From: Myxococcota bacterium
Lineage (GTDB): Bacteria; Myxococcota_A; Polyangia; Polyangiales; Polyangiaceae
DNA length: 45,253 bases
NCBI GenBank assembly: GCA_963169165.1
Contig: CAUJFL010000106.1
Location: forward strand, 1-45,253
Direction of reading: 5' to 3'
Shown in pieces: positions 38,230 to 45,253 of this stretch. A program made the translations under genes and the position numbers. Numbering within the stretch: the stretch's first letter is position 1; each line of letters begins with the position of its first letter. Below the pieces are notes generated by a model that saw nothing but the letters and a program-made list of their open reading frames with translations, was not told where the DNA came from and searched no databases.

Positions 38230-38370
38230 CTAGCAAGCTCGGAGCCAGCGGCTCTTCGGGCGCGGGCTTTTGGCGCGTTCGTCCCAGAAATGCAACCTCC
38301 TGGTGACGATCTGTTCGGCGTCGGCGGGTCCGACGGGCCGAATCGCCCGTGTATTCAACGGTCTCGCCAT
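38230..38370 (-). CDS. Possible 46-residue basic protein
   Basis: ATG 38370 to TAG 38230 encodes a 46-residue basic peptide that begins MARPLNTRAIRPVG and ends RPKSRWLRAC. Third codon positions are less GC-rich than in the surrounding genes, which argues against an ordinary core gene. It does not overlap other genes and fills most of a 277-base gap. It could be a recently acquired or regulatory peptide gene, or chance. No family recognised. Confidence 0.3.
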   Translation of the reverse strand: MARPLNTRAIRPVGPADAEQIVTRRLHFWDERAKSPRPKSRWLRAC

Positions 38371-38396
38371 GACAGGCGAGTCGCGGATCGGCGCGG

Positions 38397-39380
38397 TCAG
38401 GCCCTCAGCCGGACCCCGTGAGAGGGATCGGTCGTCCCGATCTCGAGGGCCGCGTCGCGGCTCGTGAGCGTGATCGGCGGCCGGCCGCGGGGCGTCAGCG
38501 TCAGCCTGGCGGTGGAGAGCTTGGAGTTCAGACAGAACGTCGGGGCGCCGGTGGGGTTCTCGTAGAGCAGCGCGACCACGAGGTCGTCGGGTGAGGAGAG
38601 CTCGCCGTCGAGGGCGCCGAGATCGCTCTCGGCGCGAAACCTCCAGCTGCGCCGCCCGATCCGCCCGCTCGACGTGCCGAGATCGCGGAGGCGGTTCCAC
38701 AGGTAGCTGGTGCCGCGGTGGCGCAGGCACGCGATCGTCAGCGGCGGGAGCACCGCGGGCCCCACCTTGACCCGACCGGTGAAGCCCTCGAACACGGCGT
38801 CGTCGCCGTCGAACTGGTTGCAGTGCGCCCACGCGTAGAGGTGGGTGTGGCGCTCGCCCCAGTTGTGGCCTTGCATGCCGCGCCAGCCGCGGACGTCGAC
38901 GCGCTCGCCGTCGACCTCGTACCAGCCGTCGAAGCGCGCGTCGGGGTACGGCGACACGAGCTTCGACTTGGGGAAGCGCCCCGTGTACATCGACGCCCTC
39001 GGGAACGGCGCGAGCGGCGGCGTCGAGTCGACGAACGACAGCCGCCACGAGATGCGCTCGCCGCCACGAGACACGGCGCCCGAGGTCTCGCCCGGCGTGA
39101 GGCGCACGCCCGCGACCTCGACGTCGAGCCGCGACCCGTCGAACCGCGCGGCGGCGAGCGGCACGACCTCCTTGCAGGCGACGTGGCGCCCGTCGCGCGT
39201 GAACGAGATCGCCCACGCCTCGGCGACGGGGGCGGCGTCGGGGCGCGCGAGGATGGTCGCCTTCAGCCAGAGGGCGCGCGCGCCATCCGGGGAGTTGAGC
39301 TTCAAGAAATAGCTCTCGACGTGGCCGCCGCGGCGCGCGGGAGAGTAGCGAACCCAGTTCCAGTCGTTGGCGTCGCTCAT
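38397..39380 (-). CDS. Hypothetical protein, possible lipocalin-like (AttH/CrtC-type) fold
   Basis: A 327-residue protein with no signal peptide. It is rich in beta-strand and aromatic residues, with WNWVRYSPARRGGHVESYFL near the start and a central block RGWRGMQGHNWGERHTHLYA followed by WAHCNQF. The paired Trp, His and Asn pattern recalls the AttH/hydroxyneurosporene synthase-like double lipocalin family that binds hydrophobic ligands, but the match is from memory and weak. Its ATG overlaps the HEAT protein stop (ATGA), so it lies in a unit with HEAT and lon. Confidence 0.7.
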   Translation of the reverse strand: MSDANDWNWVRYSPARRGGHVESYFLKLNSPDGARALWLKATILARPDAAPVAEAWAISFTRDGRHVACKEVVPLAAARFDGSRLDVEVAGVRLTPGETSGAVSRGGERISWRLSFVDSTPPLAPFPRASMYTGRFPKSKLVSPYPDARFDGWYEVDGERVDVRGWRGMQGHNWGERHTHLYAWAHCNQFDGDDAVFEGFTGRVKVGPAVLPPLTIACLRHRGTSYLWNRLRDLGTSSGRIGRRSWRFRAESDLGALDGELSSPDDLVVALLYENPTGAPTFCLNSKLSTARLTLTPRGRPPITLTSRDAALEIGTTDPSHGVRLRA

Positions 39381-40396
39381 CGCGGCGGCGAGTGTAGGCG
39401 ATCGAGCTTGCGCAGCGCCTCGTCGGCGAGCGCGGCGTCGACTTTGTCCTCCGCGCGCAGCCGCTCGAGCACGCCCCGCAGCGCCGCGACGCGCGCCGCG
39501 CCGACCGCCGCGACGCCCAGCTCGCGCTTGCCGCGTGACAGCGAGCCGAGCGCCCGCTCCAGCTCGGAGACCGCGCGACGGTGCCCTTGAGCCGCCAGCG
39601 AGATGATCGCGCTCCACGGGTGGCGCTCGCGAAAATACCGGCCGGCGCCGAACGCACGACGCTCGAGGCCCGGGGTCGCCGCCGCGCCCACCACGCGCCC
39701 TGCGTGCTCGATCGCGGCGCGCACGTCGTCGATCTCGCGCGACGACAGGCGATCGTCGACGACCGCGAGCAGGACCGCCGCGCCGTCGTCTTCGCCGGCC
39801 TCGGCGAGCAGGATGGCCGAGGCCACGCGCACCTCGGGTGAGGGATCGTCGAGGCGGGCGCGCGCGGCGTCGACGAGCGCGAGGGGGAAGTGTGTGTCTT
39901 GCCATCGCTCCTCTCCGAGGCGCAGCGCGATGTGCCGGATAGACGCGTCGTCGTCGTCCACCGCGGCGAGGATGGCCGGGAGCGCGTCGTCGTCGGTGGG
40001 CCACCTCGAGGCGACCATGACCGCCTGGAACCGCACGTCCGGTCGGGCGTCGGACAGCGCCCGCGAGATCGCCGCGTCGGCGTCGGAGCCGCCGATCTCG
40101 CCGAGCGCCTCGATCACCATCTGCCGCACGAGCGGGTGAGGATCGTCGGCCGCGCCGAGCAGCCTGGGGACATCGGCGAGGCGGGCGGTCGCGCCGAGCA
40201 CGGCCGCGGCGTGCGCGCGGACCTCGCCGGACTCGTCGCCGAGGCAGCCGAGCGCCGCGTCGGCGACGGCGTGAGGGCTCGCGACGGCGTGGCGCGCGAG
40301 ATCGTTCAGCGCGGATGCGCGCACCTTCGCCCGCGCGTCGCCGAGGTCACGGAGCGCCGCGGCCAGCGTCCGGGGGAGCGGCGCGGGGCTCCACAT
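39377..40396 (-). CDS. HEAT-repeat protein
   Basis: A 339-residue alpha-solenoid of HEAT/PBS-lyase-like repeats: SGEVRAHAAAVLGATA, HPLVRQMVIEALGEIG, RPDVRFQAVMVASRW, DASIRHIALRLGEERW and SPEVRVASAILLAEAG. These form protein-binding scaffolds. There is no signal peptide. The start is ATG 40396. It lies 9 bases after lon on the same strand and overlaps the following gene (ATGA), so it is probably translated with lon and could be an adaptor or a separate scaffold. Confidence 0.88.
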   Translation of the reverse strand: MWSPAPLPRTLAAALRDLGDARAKVRASALNDLARHAVASPHAVADAALGCLGDESGEVRAHAAAVLGATARLADVPRLLGAADDPHPLVRQMVIEALGEIGGSDADAAISRALSDARPDVRFQAVMVASRWPTDDDALPAILAAVDDDDASIRHIALRLGEERWQDTHFPLALVDAARARLDDPSPEVRVASAILLAEAGEDDGAAVLLAVVDDRLSSREIDDVRAAIEHAGRVVGAAATPGLERRAFGAGRYFRERHPWSAIISLAAQGHRRAVSELERALGSLSRGKRELGVAAVGAARVAALRGVLERLRAEDKVDAALADEALRKLDRLHSPPR

Positions 40397-40405
40397 CGCG
40401 CCGAG

Positions 40406-42787
40406 CTACGGGGCCCCAGGCGGGATGGAAGGCGGCGCGGGCTCGATCGGCAACAGCACGAGCGGCAGGATCTCGTCCATCGTCGAGAGCAGCTTGATCT
40501 CCAGGCCCTCTCGGACCTCGCGAGGCAGATCGTCGAGGTCGCGCTCGTTCTTCTTGGGCATCAGCACGAGCTTCATGCCGCCGCGGTGCGCGGCGATCAG
40601 CTTCTCCTTGATGCCTCCGACCGGCAGGACCTTGCCCCGCAGAGAGATCTCGCCGGTCATCGCGACGTCGGGGCGCACCGGCGCGCCGAGCAGCAGCGAC
40701 GCGACGGCCGTGAACATCGTGACGCCCGCGCTCGGGCCGTCCTTCGGGACCGCGCCCTTGGGCAGGTGGAGGTGGAGATCGATCGTCCTCAGCCACTCGG
40801 GATCGAGCATCAGGCTGCCCGCCTTCGACCTAACGAAACTAACAGCGGTCGTCGCCGACTCCTGCATCACGCTCTTCATGTTGCCGGTCAGGATGACCTC
40901 GCCCTTGCCGGGCATCTTCGTGGCCTCGACGAACAGCACGTCGCCGCCGGCGGCCGACACGCTGAGGCCCGCGACCACGCCGGGCGCGCCGCGTCGCTCG
41001 GCGACCTCGGGGCGGTACACGGGCGGCCCCAGCACGGCCTCGCAGCGCGCCCTCGTGACCTGCTCGCCCATCGAGTCGTCGCCCTCGGCGAGGCGCATCG
41101 AGCGCGCGCGGCAGACGGCGGCGATCTGCCGCTCGAGCCCGCGGACCCCGGCCTCGCGCGTGTAGCAGTCGATCAGCGTCGAGACGCCCTCGTCGGTGAA
41201 CAGCAGCCGCTCGTCGGTCAGGCCGTGCTGCTCGAGCTGCTTCGGCACGAGGTAGTCACGCGCGATGTGCTGCTTCTCGGCGCGGGTGTAGCCGGAGACC
41301 TCGATGACCTCCATGCGATCGTACAGAGCCTGCGGGATCGTCGAGCGCTCGTTGGCGGTCGCGAGGAACACGACCTGCGAAAGATCGAACGGCAGATCCA
41401 TGTAGTGATCCTGGAACGTGCCGTTCTGCTCGGGATCGAGCGCCTCGAGCAGCGCCGCCGCCGGGTCGCCGCGCATGTCGGCGCCGAGCTTGTCGATCTC
41501 GTCGAGCACCATCACCGGGTTGCGCACGCCGACCTTCTTCAAGGCCTGGATGATGCGACCGGGCAGCGCGCCGACGTAGGTGCGGCGGTGGCCGCGCACC
41601 TCGGCCTCGTCGCGGACGCCGCCGAGCGCGACGCGCGTGTACTTGCGCCCCATCGCCCGCGCGATCGACTTGCCGAGGCTGGTCTTTCCGACGCCGGGCG
41701 GGCCGATGAAGAGCATGATCGGGCCCTTCTTGTCGGCGCGCAGCTGGCGGATCGCCACGTACTCGAGAACGCGCTTCTTCACCTTCTCGAGGCCGTGGTG
41801 ATCCTCGTCGAGGCAGCGTCGCACCTCGCCGACGTCGATCCGGTCGGGCGACGCCTTCTTCCACGGGAGATCGGCGATCCACTCGAGGTGGGTGCGCGTG
41901 ACGTTGTACTCGGCCGACTGCTGCTGCATGTACGCGAGGCGCGACAGCTGCTTCTTCGCGAGCCTCTCGACGTCGGGCGGGGGCTCGGCGCGCCGCAGCC
42001 GCTCGCGCAGCTCCTCGACCTCGTCGTCGGTGGTCTCGCCGAGCTCGGCGCGGATCGCCTTCATCTGCTCGGACAGGATGTACTCGCGCTCGCTCTTCGT
42101 GAGCTCGGTCTCGGCGATGCGGGTGACCTCGCGCTTCACGCGGAGCACCTCGAGCTGGCGCGAGATGATCCCGGAGACGAGGCGCACGCGGGCCTTGACG
42201 TCGAAGGCCTCGAGGATCTCCTGCTTCACCTGGACGCTCGCGTTCTCGGCGGGCAGGTTCGACGCCACGAGGTCGGCGAGCGAGCCCGCCTCACGCACGT
42301 TGTCGAGGATGCCGCCCGTGTCCCTCGGGAGGCTCTGCATCAGCTCGAGCGCGGCGCGCGTGTCCTCGCGCAGCCGCTTCGCCAGCTCGTCGAGCTCGGG
42401 ATCGCGTCCGAGCTGCTCGGACAGGCGGACGACGTCGGCGGAGAGATAGGGCTCGACCGACGCCGCGTGCGTGATGCGAAACCTGCCGAGCCCGCTCAGC
42501 ACGACGCTGTAGTTGGTCGGCCCCATGCGGATGACCTTCACGACGCGCGCCAGCGTCCCGACGTCGTAGAGATCGAGGAACGACGGATCGTCGACGTCGG
42601 CCGAGCGCTGCGACAGCACGCCGACCAGCGCGCGCTCCTTGCCGGCGAGCTCCTCGACGAGGCGCAGGCTGCGAGGCCGCCCCACGTTGATCGGCACCGT
42701 GGACAGCGGGAACAGCACCGAGTTGCGCAGCGCGAGGATCGGGACGCGCTCCACGGTCGCGCCAGGGAGCGGCGGCGGGTTGGCCAT
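40406..42787 (-). CDS. lon: ATP-dependent Lon protease
   Basis: A 793-residue Lon that degrades damaged and regulatory proteins. The N-terminal LON domain starts at VPILALRNSVLFPLSTVPIN. A coiled middle is followed by AAA+ with Walker A GPPGVGKTSLGKS and MVLDEIDKLG. The protease domain has the catalytic Ser in PKDGPSAGVTMF and the Lys in PVGGIKEKLIAAHRGG, 43 residues apart as in E. coli Lon. ATG 42787 is used. Length is normal. Myxobacteria often have two Lon proteases with different roles, which cannot be assigned here. Confidence 0.97.
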   Translation of the reverse strand: MANPPPLPGATVERVPILALRNSVLFPLSTVPINVGRPRSLRLVEELAGKERALVGVLSQRSADVDDPSFLDLYDVGTLARVVKVIRMGPTNYSVVLSGLGRFRITHAASVEPYLSADVVRLSEQLGRDPELDELAKRLREDTRAALELMQSLPRDTGGILDNVREAGSLADLVASNLPAENASVQVKQEILEAFDVKARVRLVSGIISRQLEVLRVKREVTRIAETELTKSEREYILSEQMKAIRAELGETTDDEVEELRERLRRAEPPPDVERLAKKQLSRLAYMQQQSAEYNVTRTHLEWIADLPWKKASPDRIDVGEVRRCLDEDHHGLEKVKKRVLEYVAIRQLRADKKGPIMLFIGPPGVGKTSLGKSIARAMGRKYTRVALGGVRDEAEVRGHRRTYVGALPGRIIQALKKVGVRNPVMVLDEIDKLGADMRGDPAAALLEALDPEQNGTFQDHYMDLPFDLSQVVFLATANERSTIPQALYDRMEVIEVSGYTRAEKQHIARDYLVPKQLEQHGLTDERLLFTDEGVSTLIDCYTREAGVRGLERQIAAVCRARSMRLAEGDDSMGEQVTRARCEAVLGPPVYRPEVAERRGAPGVVAGLSVSAAGGDVLFVEATKMPGKGEVILTGNMKSVMQESATTAVSFVRSKAGSLMLDPEWLRTIDLHLHLPKGAVPKDGPSAGVTMFTAVASLLLGAPVRPDVAMTGEISLRGKVLPVGGIKEKLIAAHRGGMKLVLMPKKNERDLDDLPREVREGLEIKLLSTMDEILPLVLLPIEPAPPSIPPGAP

Positions 42788-42839
42788 GCCGCGAGGACGC
42801 TAGTACCGCGGCGCTGATCGGTCCACCCCGGCGGGCGGA

Positions 42840-44393
42840 TCAGTGCTTGAAGTGCCGCACGCCGGTGAGCACCATCGCGATGCCGGCGGCGTCGGCCGCG
42901 GCGATCACGTCGGCGTCCTTCACGCTGCCGCCGGGCTGCACGACCGCCGTCACGCCCTTCGCGATCGCGGCCTCGACCCCGTCGGCGAACGGGAAGAATG
43001 CGTCGGACGCGAGCACGCTGCCCGCCGCGCTGGCGCCGGCCTTCTCGCAGGCGATCTGCACGCTGACCACGCGCGACATCTGCCCCGCGCCGACGCCCGT
43101 CGTGCGCCCGTCCTTCGCGAGCACGATGGCGTTGGATTTGACATGCTTGCAGACGCGCCACGCGAACTCGAGCGCGCGCAGCTCGTCGGCCGTCGGCGCG
43201 CGCTTCGTGACGACCTTGCCGCCGGTCGCCTCACCTCGCGCGGAGGCGTCGCGCGTCTGCACGGCGTAGCCTCCCGACACGCGCTTCACGTCGAGCGCGG
43301 CGTGATCGTGCGGCAGCCACGCGCCGGTCGCGAGCAGGCGGAGGGTCTTCTTGGCGCGCAGGACCTCGAGCGCCGCCGCGTCGAACGACGGCGCGATCAC
43401 GCACTCGAGGAACGTCTCGGCGAGCAGCCTCGCGGTCGCGACGTCGACGCCGCGGTTGAGCGCGACGATGCCGCCGAACGCCGACAGCGCGTCGGCCTCG
43501 CGCGCGGTGTGGTACGCGGCGGCGAGCTCGGCGCCGGTCGCGACGCCGCACGGGTTGGTGTGCTTCACGACGACCGCGGCGGGCTCGTCGAACTCGCGCA
43601 CCGCCTCGAGCGCGGCGGAGACGTCGACGAGGTTGTTGAAGCTGAGCTCCTTGCCCCCGGCGCCGAGGCTCTCGGCCCGCGCGAGCGTGCCGTCGGCCGC
43701 GCCGCGCTCGACGTAGAACGCGCCCGACTGGTGCGGGTTCTCGCCGTAGCGCAGCGTGTAAGCGCGCTCGGTCGGGAGCGTCAGGTACAGCGGGTACGCG
43801 CCGCGCGCGCCCGCGTCGTCGAGCGACGACAGATAGCCCGAGATCGCCGCGTCGTACGCCGCCGTGTGCGCGTAGGCCTTCGCCGCGAGCGCCTTGCGCG
43901 TCGCGAGCGACACCTCGCCGGTCGCCTCGAGCTCGGCGAGGACGCGGGGATAATCGGCCGGATCACAGAGCACCGCGACCGACGCGTGGTTCTTCGCGGC
44001 GCTCCGCACCATGGACGGCCCGCCGATGTCGATGTTCTCGACGATGTGGTCGTGCGACGCGCCCGAGGCGACCGTGGCCTCGAACGGGTAGAGGTTGACG
44101 ATCACGAGATCGATCGGCTTGCCCCCGATGCGCTCGAGCTCGCCCTCGTCGGTGCCGCGGCGGTAGAGGATGCCGCCGTGGACGCGCGGGTGGAGCGTCT
44201 TGACCCGGCCGCCCATGACCTCGGGCGAGCCGGTGTAGGTCTCGACGCCGACGACCGGGATGCCCGCGTCTGCGAGCGCCTTCTGCGAGCCGCCGGTCGA
44301 CAGGAGCTCGACGCCGCGCGCCGCGAGCGCCCTCGCGAGATCGACGAGGCCGGTTTTGTCGGAGACGGAGACGAGCGCGCGAGCGAGGGCCAT
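42840..44393 (-). CDS. purH: Bifunctional AICAR transformylase/IMP cyclohydrolase
   Basis: A 517-residue PurH catalysing the last two steps of IMP synthesis. The N-terminal IMP cyclohydrolase has [24 protein letters not shown] and [16 protein letters not shown]. The C-terminal transformylase has [23 protein letters not shown] (catalytic Lys-His) and [14 protein letters not shown]. Length is typical. ATG 44393 is used. A small acidic protein gene lies 49 bases upstream on the same strand, and lon lies downstream after 52 bases. Confidence 0.97.
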   Translation of the reverse strand: MALARALVSVSDKTGLVDLARALAARGVELLSTGGSQKALADAGIPVVGVETYTGSPEVMGGRVKTLHPRVHGGILYRRGTDEGELERIGGKPIDLVIVNLYPFEATVASGASHDHIVENIDIGGPSMVRSAAKNHASVAVLCDPADYPRVLAELEATGEVSLATRKALAAKAYAHTAAYDAAISGYLSSLDDAGARGAYPLYLTLPTERAYTLRYGENPHQSGAFYVERGAADGTLARAESLGAGGKELSFNNLVDVSAALEAVREFDEPAAVVVKHTNPCGVATGAELAAAYHTAREADALSAFGGIVALNRGVDVATARLLAETFLECVIAPSFDAAALEVLRAKKTLRLLATGAWLPHDHAALDVKRVSGGYAVQTRDASARGEATGGKVVTKRAPTADELRALEFAWRVCKHVKSNAIVLAKDGRTTGVGAGQMSRVVSVQIACEKAGASAAGSVLASDAFFPFADGVEAAIAKGVTAVVQPGGSVKDADVIAAADAAGIAMVLTGVRHFKH

Positions 44394-44442
44394 GGCGCGT
44401 GCCGCTACCCGTCGGGCTCGGCGCGCGCAACCCCCAATGCGC

Positions 44443-44694
44443 TCAGCGCGTGGGCCGCGGCGTGACCTCTTCTTCGGGGATGGGGCGGGCGACGTCGTCG
44501 ACGAACGCGGCCGGATCGGCGGTGAGCTCGGCGTCGACGTCGTCGCCCAGCAGCGCGCGATCGAGCCACCGCAGCGTCGGATCCTCGGACTCGTCGAGCT
44601 CGACCACCGACGCGACCGTCCGCGTGCCGCTCGCGCGCTCGCGCGGGGGCAGGTCGGAGATGGGTGCTCGGACGGGGGAGGCCACGGTCTTCAC
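44443..44694 (-). CDS. Small acidic hypothetical protein
   Basis: About 83 residues from GTG 44694; TTG 44697 is also possible. The N-terminus is basic and the rest acidic ([40 protein letters not shown]). There is no signal peptide and no family match. It is upstream of purH and probably co-transcribed. A short out-of-frame ATG reading (44717 on the minus strand, nine codons) precedes it. The start is the least certain part. Confidence 0.5.
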   Translation of the reverse strand: MKTVASPVRAPISDLPPRERASGTRTVASVVELDESEDPTLRWLDRALLGDDVDAELTADPAAFVDDVARPIPEEEVTPRPTR

Positions 44695-44855
44695 CAAAGC
44701 AAACGACCTGCCAGGTTCATTCTCAGCGACGATGCGGGCGCTCCGTCGCCGAGCTCGCCCACGTCGGCTCGGCGCGCTCGGGCCCATGCGCCGCCCAAAT
44801 CGGGCCGAGGACAGGCCACCCGAGCGACCTCGCCTTGCCTTCGCGCCGTTGGCTG

Positions 44856-44889
44856 CCCCGCCCCGCCCCCTGACAAACCTGTCTCCCCC
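44856..44889 (-). other. G-rich tract upstream of engB, possible G-quadruplex on the minus strand
   Basis: On the minus strand five- and four-G runs (G5, then after a small GACA/TGTC dyad, G5, G4, G4) occur within 34 bases in the gap 44695-44952 between divergent genes. GACA (44872-44875) and TGTC (44880-44883) form a short inverted repeat. It could be a structured promoter element, or only GC bias. Confidence 0.3.
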
Positions 44890-44952
44890 TCTCCCGCCTC
44901 GTCGGTGCTCCCTCTGGCAGCGACGTCGCGGTCATGCAACGACGCGCCCGCC

Positions 44953-45253
44953 GTGTCCAGTCCCCTCTCGCCGCTGCGCGTCGTCGACGCGGACTTCTTC
45001 GCCGCCGCCGGACCGGGCGGCGAGCTCCCGGCCCCGACGCTGCCCGAGATCGCGTTCGCGGGTCGCTCCAACGTCGGGAAATCGAGCCTGATGAACGCGC
45101 TCATGGGTCGGCGCAACCTGGTGCGCACGAGCGGCACGCCCGGGTGTACGCGCGCGGTCAACCTGTTCCGCGCGAGGTGCGCCGACGGCGTCGAGCTGCT
45201 GCTCGCGGATCTGCCCGGGTACGGCTACGCGAAGCGCTCGAAGGACGAGCGCT
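44953..45253 (+). CDS. engB: Ribosome-biogenesis GTPase EngB/YsxC, 3'-truncated by window edge
   Basis: The N-terminal 100 residues of an EngB GTPase, which helps assemble the large ribosomal subunit. The P-loop is [16 protein letters not shown], the switch region [15 protein letters not shown], and G3 is [16 protein letters not shown]. These are diagnostic for the family. The start is GTG 44953; an upstream ATG at 44934 is out of frame. The frame runs past the window end, so the C-terminal G4/G5 motifs are not seen. Confidence 0.93.
   Translation, partial: MSSPLSPLRVVDADFFAAAGPGGELPAPTLPEIAFAGRSNVGKSSLMNALMGRRNLVRTSGTPGCTRAVNLFRARCADGVELLLADLPGYGYAKRSKDER

Noticed and set aside
39890..42817. 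975-codon plus-strand open frame
   Set aside because: Antisense to the lon and HEAT genes, with no domain evidence.
42843..44465. 540-codon plus-strand open frame
   Set aside because: Antisense to purH and compositionally shadow-like.

Overview
The window is very GC-rich, densely coding chromosomal DNA. Every frame stays open for long stretches, so genes were chosen by protein-family motifs and not by ORF length. The content points to a Myxococcota bacterium, most likely Polyangiales/Sorangiineae-type. It has a eukaryotic-like Ser/Thr kinase, an FHA-linked AAA+ activator, an MglA-family GTPase, a PocR histidine kinase, a MYXO-CTERM-like sorting tail, Cys-rich modules, and many lipoproteins with Gly/Ala/Ser 'stalks'. 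No tRNA, rRNA, CRISPR, IS element or prophage gene was seen, and no gene-free stretch exceeds about 300 bases.

Layout. 1-5.5 kb: the 3' part of a Ser/Thr kinase, a kelch/Cys-rich surface protein (minus), and a kelch-like lipoprotein translationally coupled to an FHA/AAA+ regulator whose GAFTGA loop is degenerate. 5.5-8.5 kb: small unknowns, a SAM methyltransferase and a frataxin/CyaY homologue. 8.6-13.4 kb: two tandem paralogous von Willebrand A-like lipoproteins separated by a hairpin terminator. 13.4-15.7 kb: a copper-chaperone-like lipoprotein, a small subunit-like protein and a GMC oxidoreductase overlapping end to start, with a perfect 10-bp inverted repeat touching the first start codon. 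15.7-17.6 kb: a LysE exporter and a membrane acyltransferase, divergent. 17.6-21.8 kb: a six-gene chain (MglA-like GTPase, PocR histidine kinase, thiL, ccmC, ccmD-like, and a 42-residue membrane protein), followed by a catalase.

23.3-26 kb: a stalked lipoprotein with a double-psi beta-barrel-like domain, divergent from a choline-dehydrogenase-type GMC enzyme. 26-32.6 kb: a complete tetR-MFP-RND-TolC efflux operon on the minus strand, with a palindromic operator over its putative promoter. 32.6-36.5 kb: a shikimate-kinase-like P-loop protein, a large lipoprotein, an orphan 2-oxoacid dehydrogenase E1 alpha and a tiny lipoprotein. 36.5-38.1 kb: a Cys-rich double-stalked lipoprotein with a strong Shine-Dalgarno and a strong intrinsic terminator. 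38.2-42.8 kb: a possible 46-residue ORF, a lipocalin-fold-like protein, a HEAT-repeat protein and lon. 42.8 kb to the end: purH, a small acidic protein and the start of engB.

The most unusual features are the paired VWA lipoproteins, the copper-protein/GMC operon with its start-codon hairpin, the extended MglA GTPase fused by overlap to a PocR kinase, the FHA activator lacking GAFTGA, the 139-nt out-of-frame overlap between efflux genes, and the intrinsic terminator abutting a start site. Roles for the unknown proteins are inference only.
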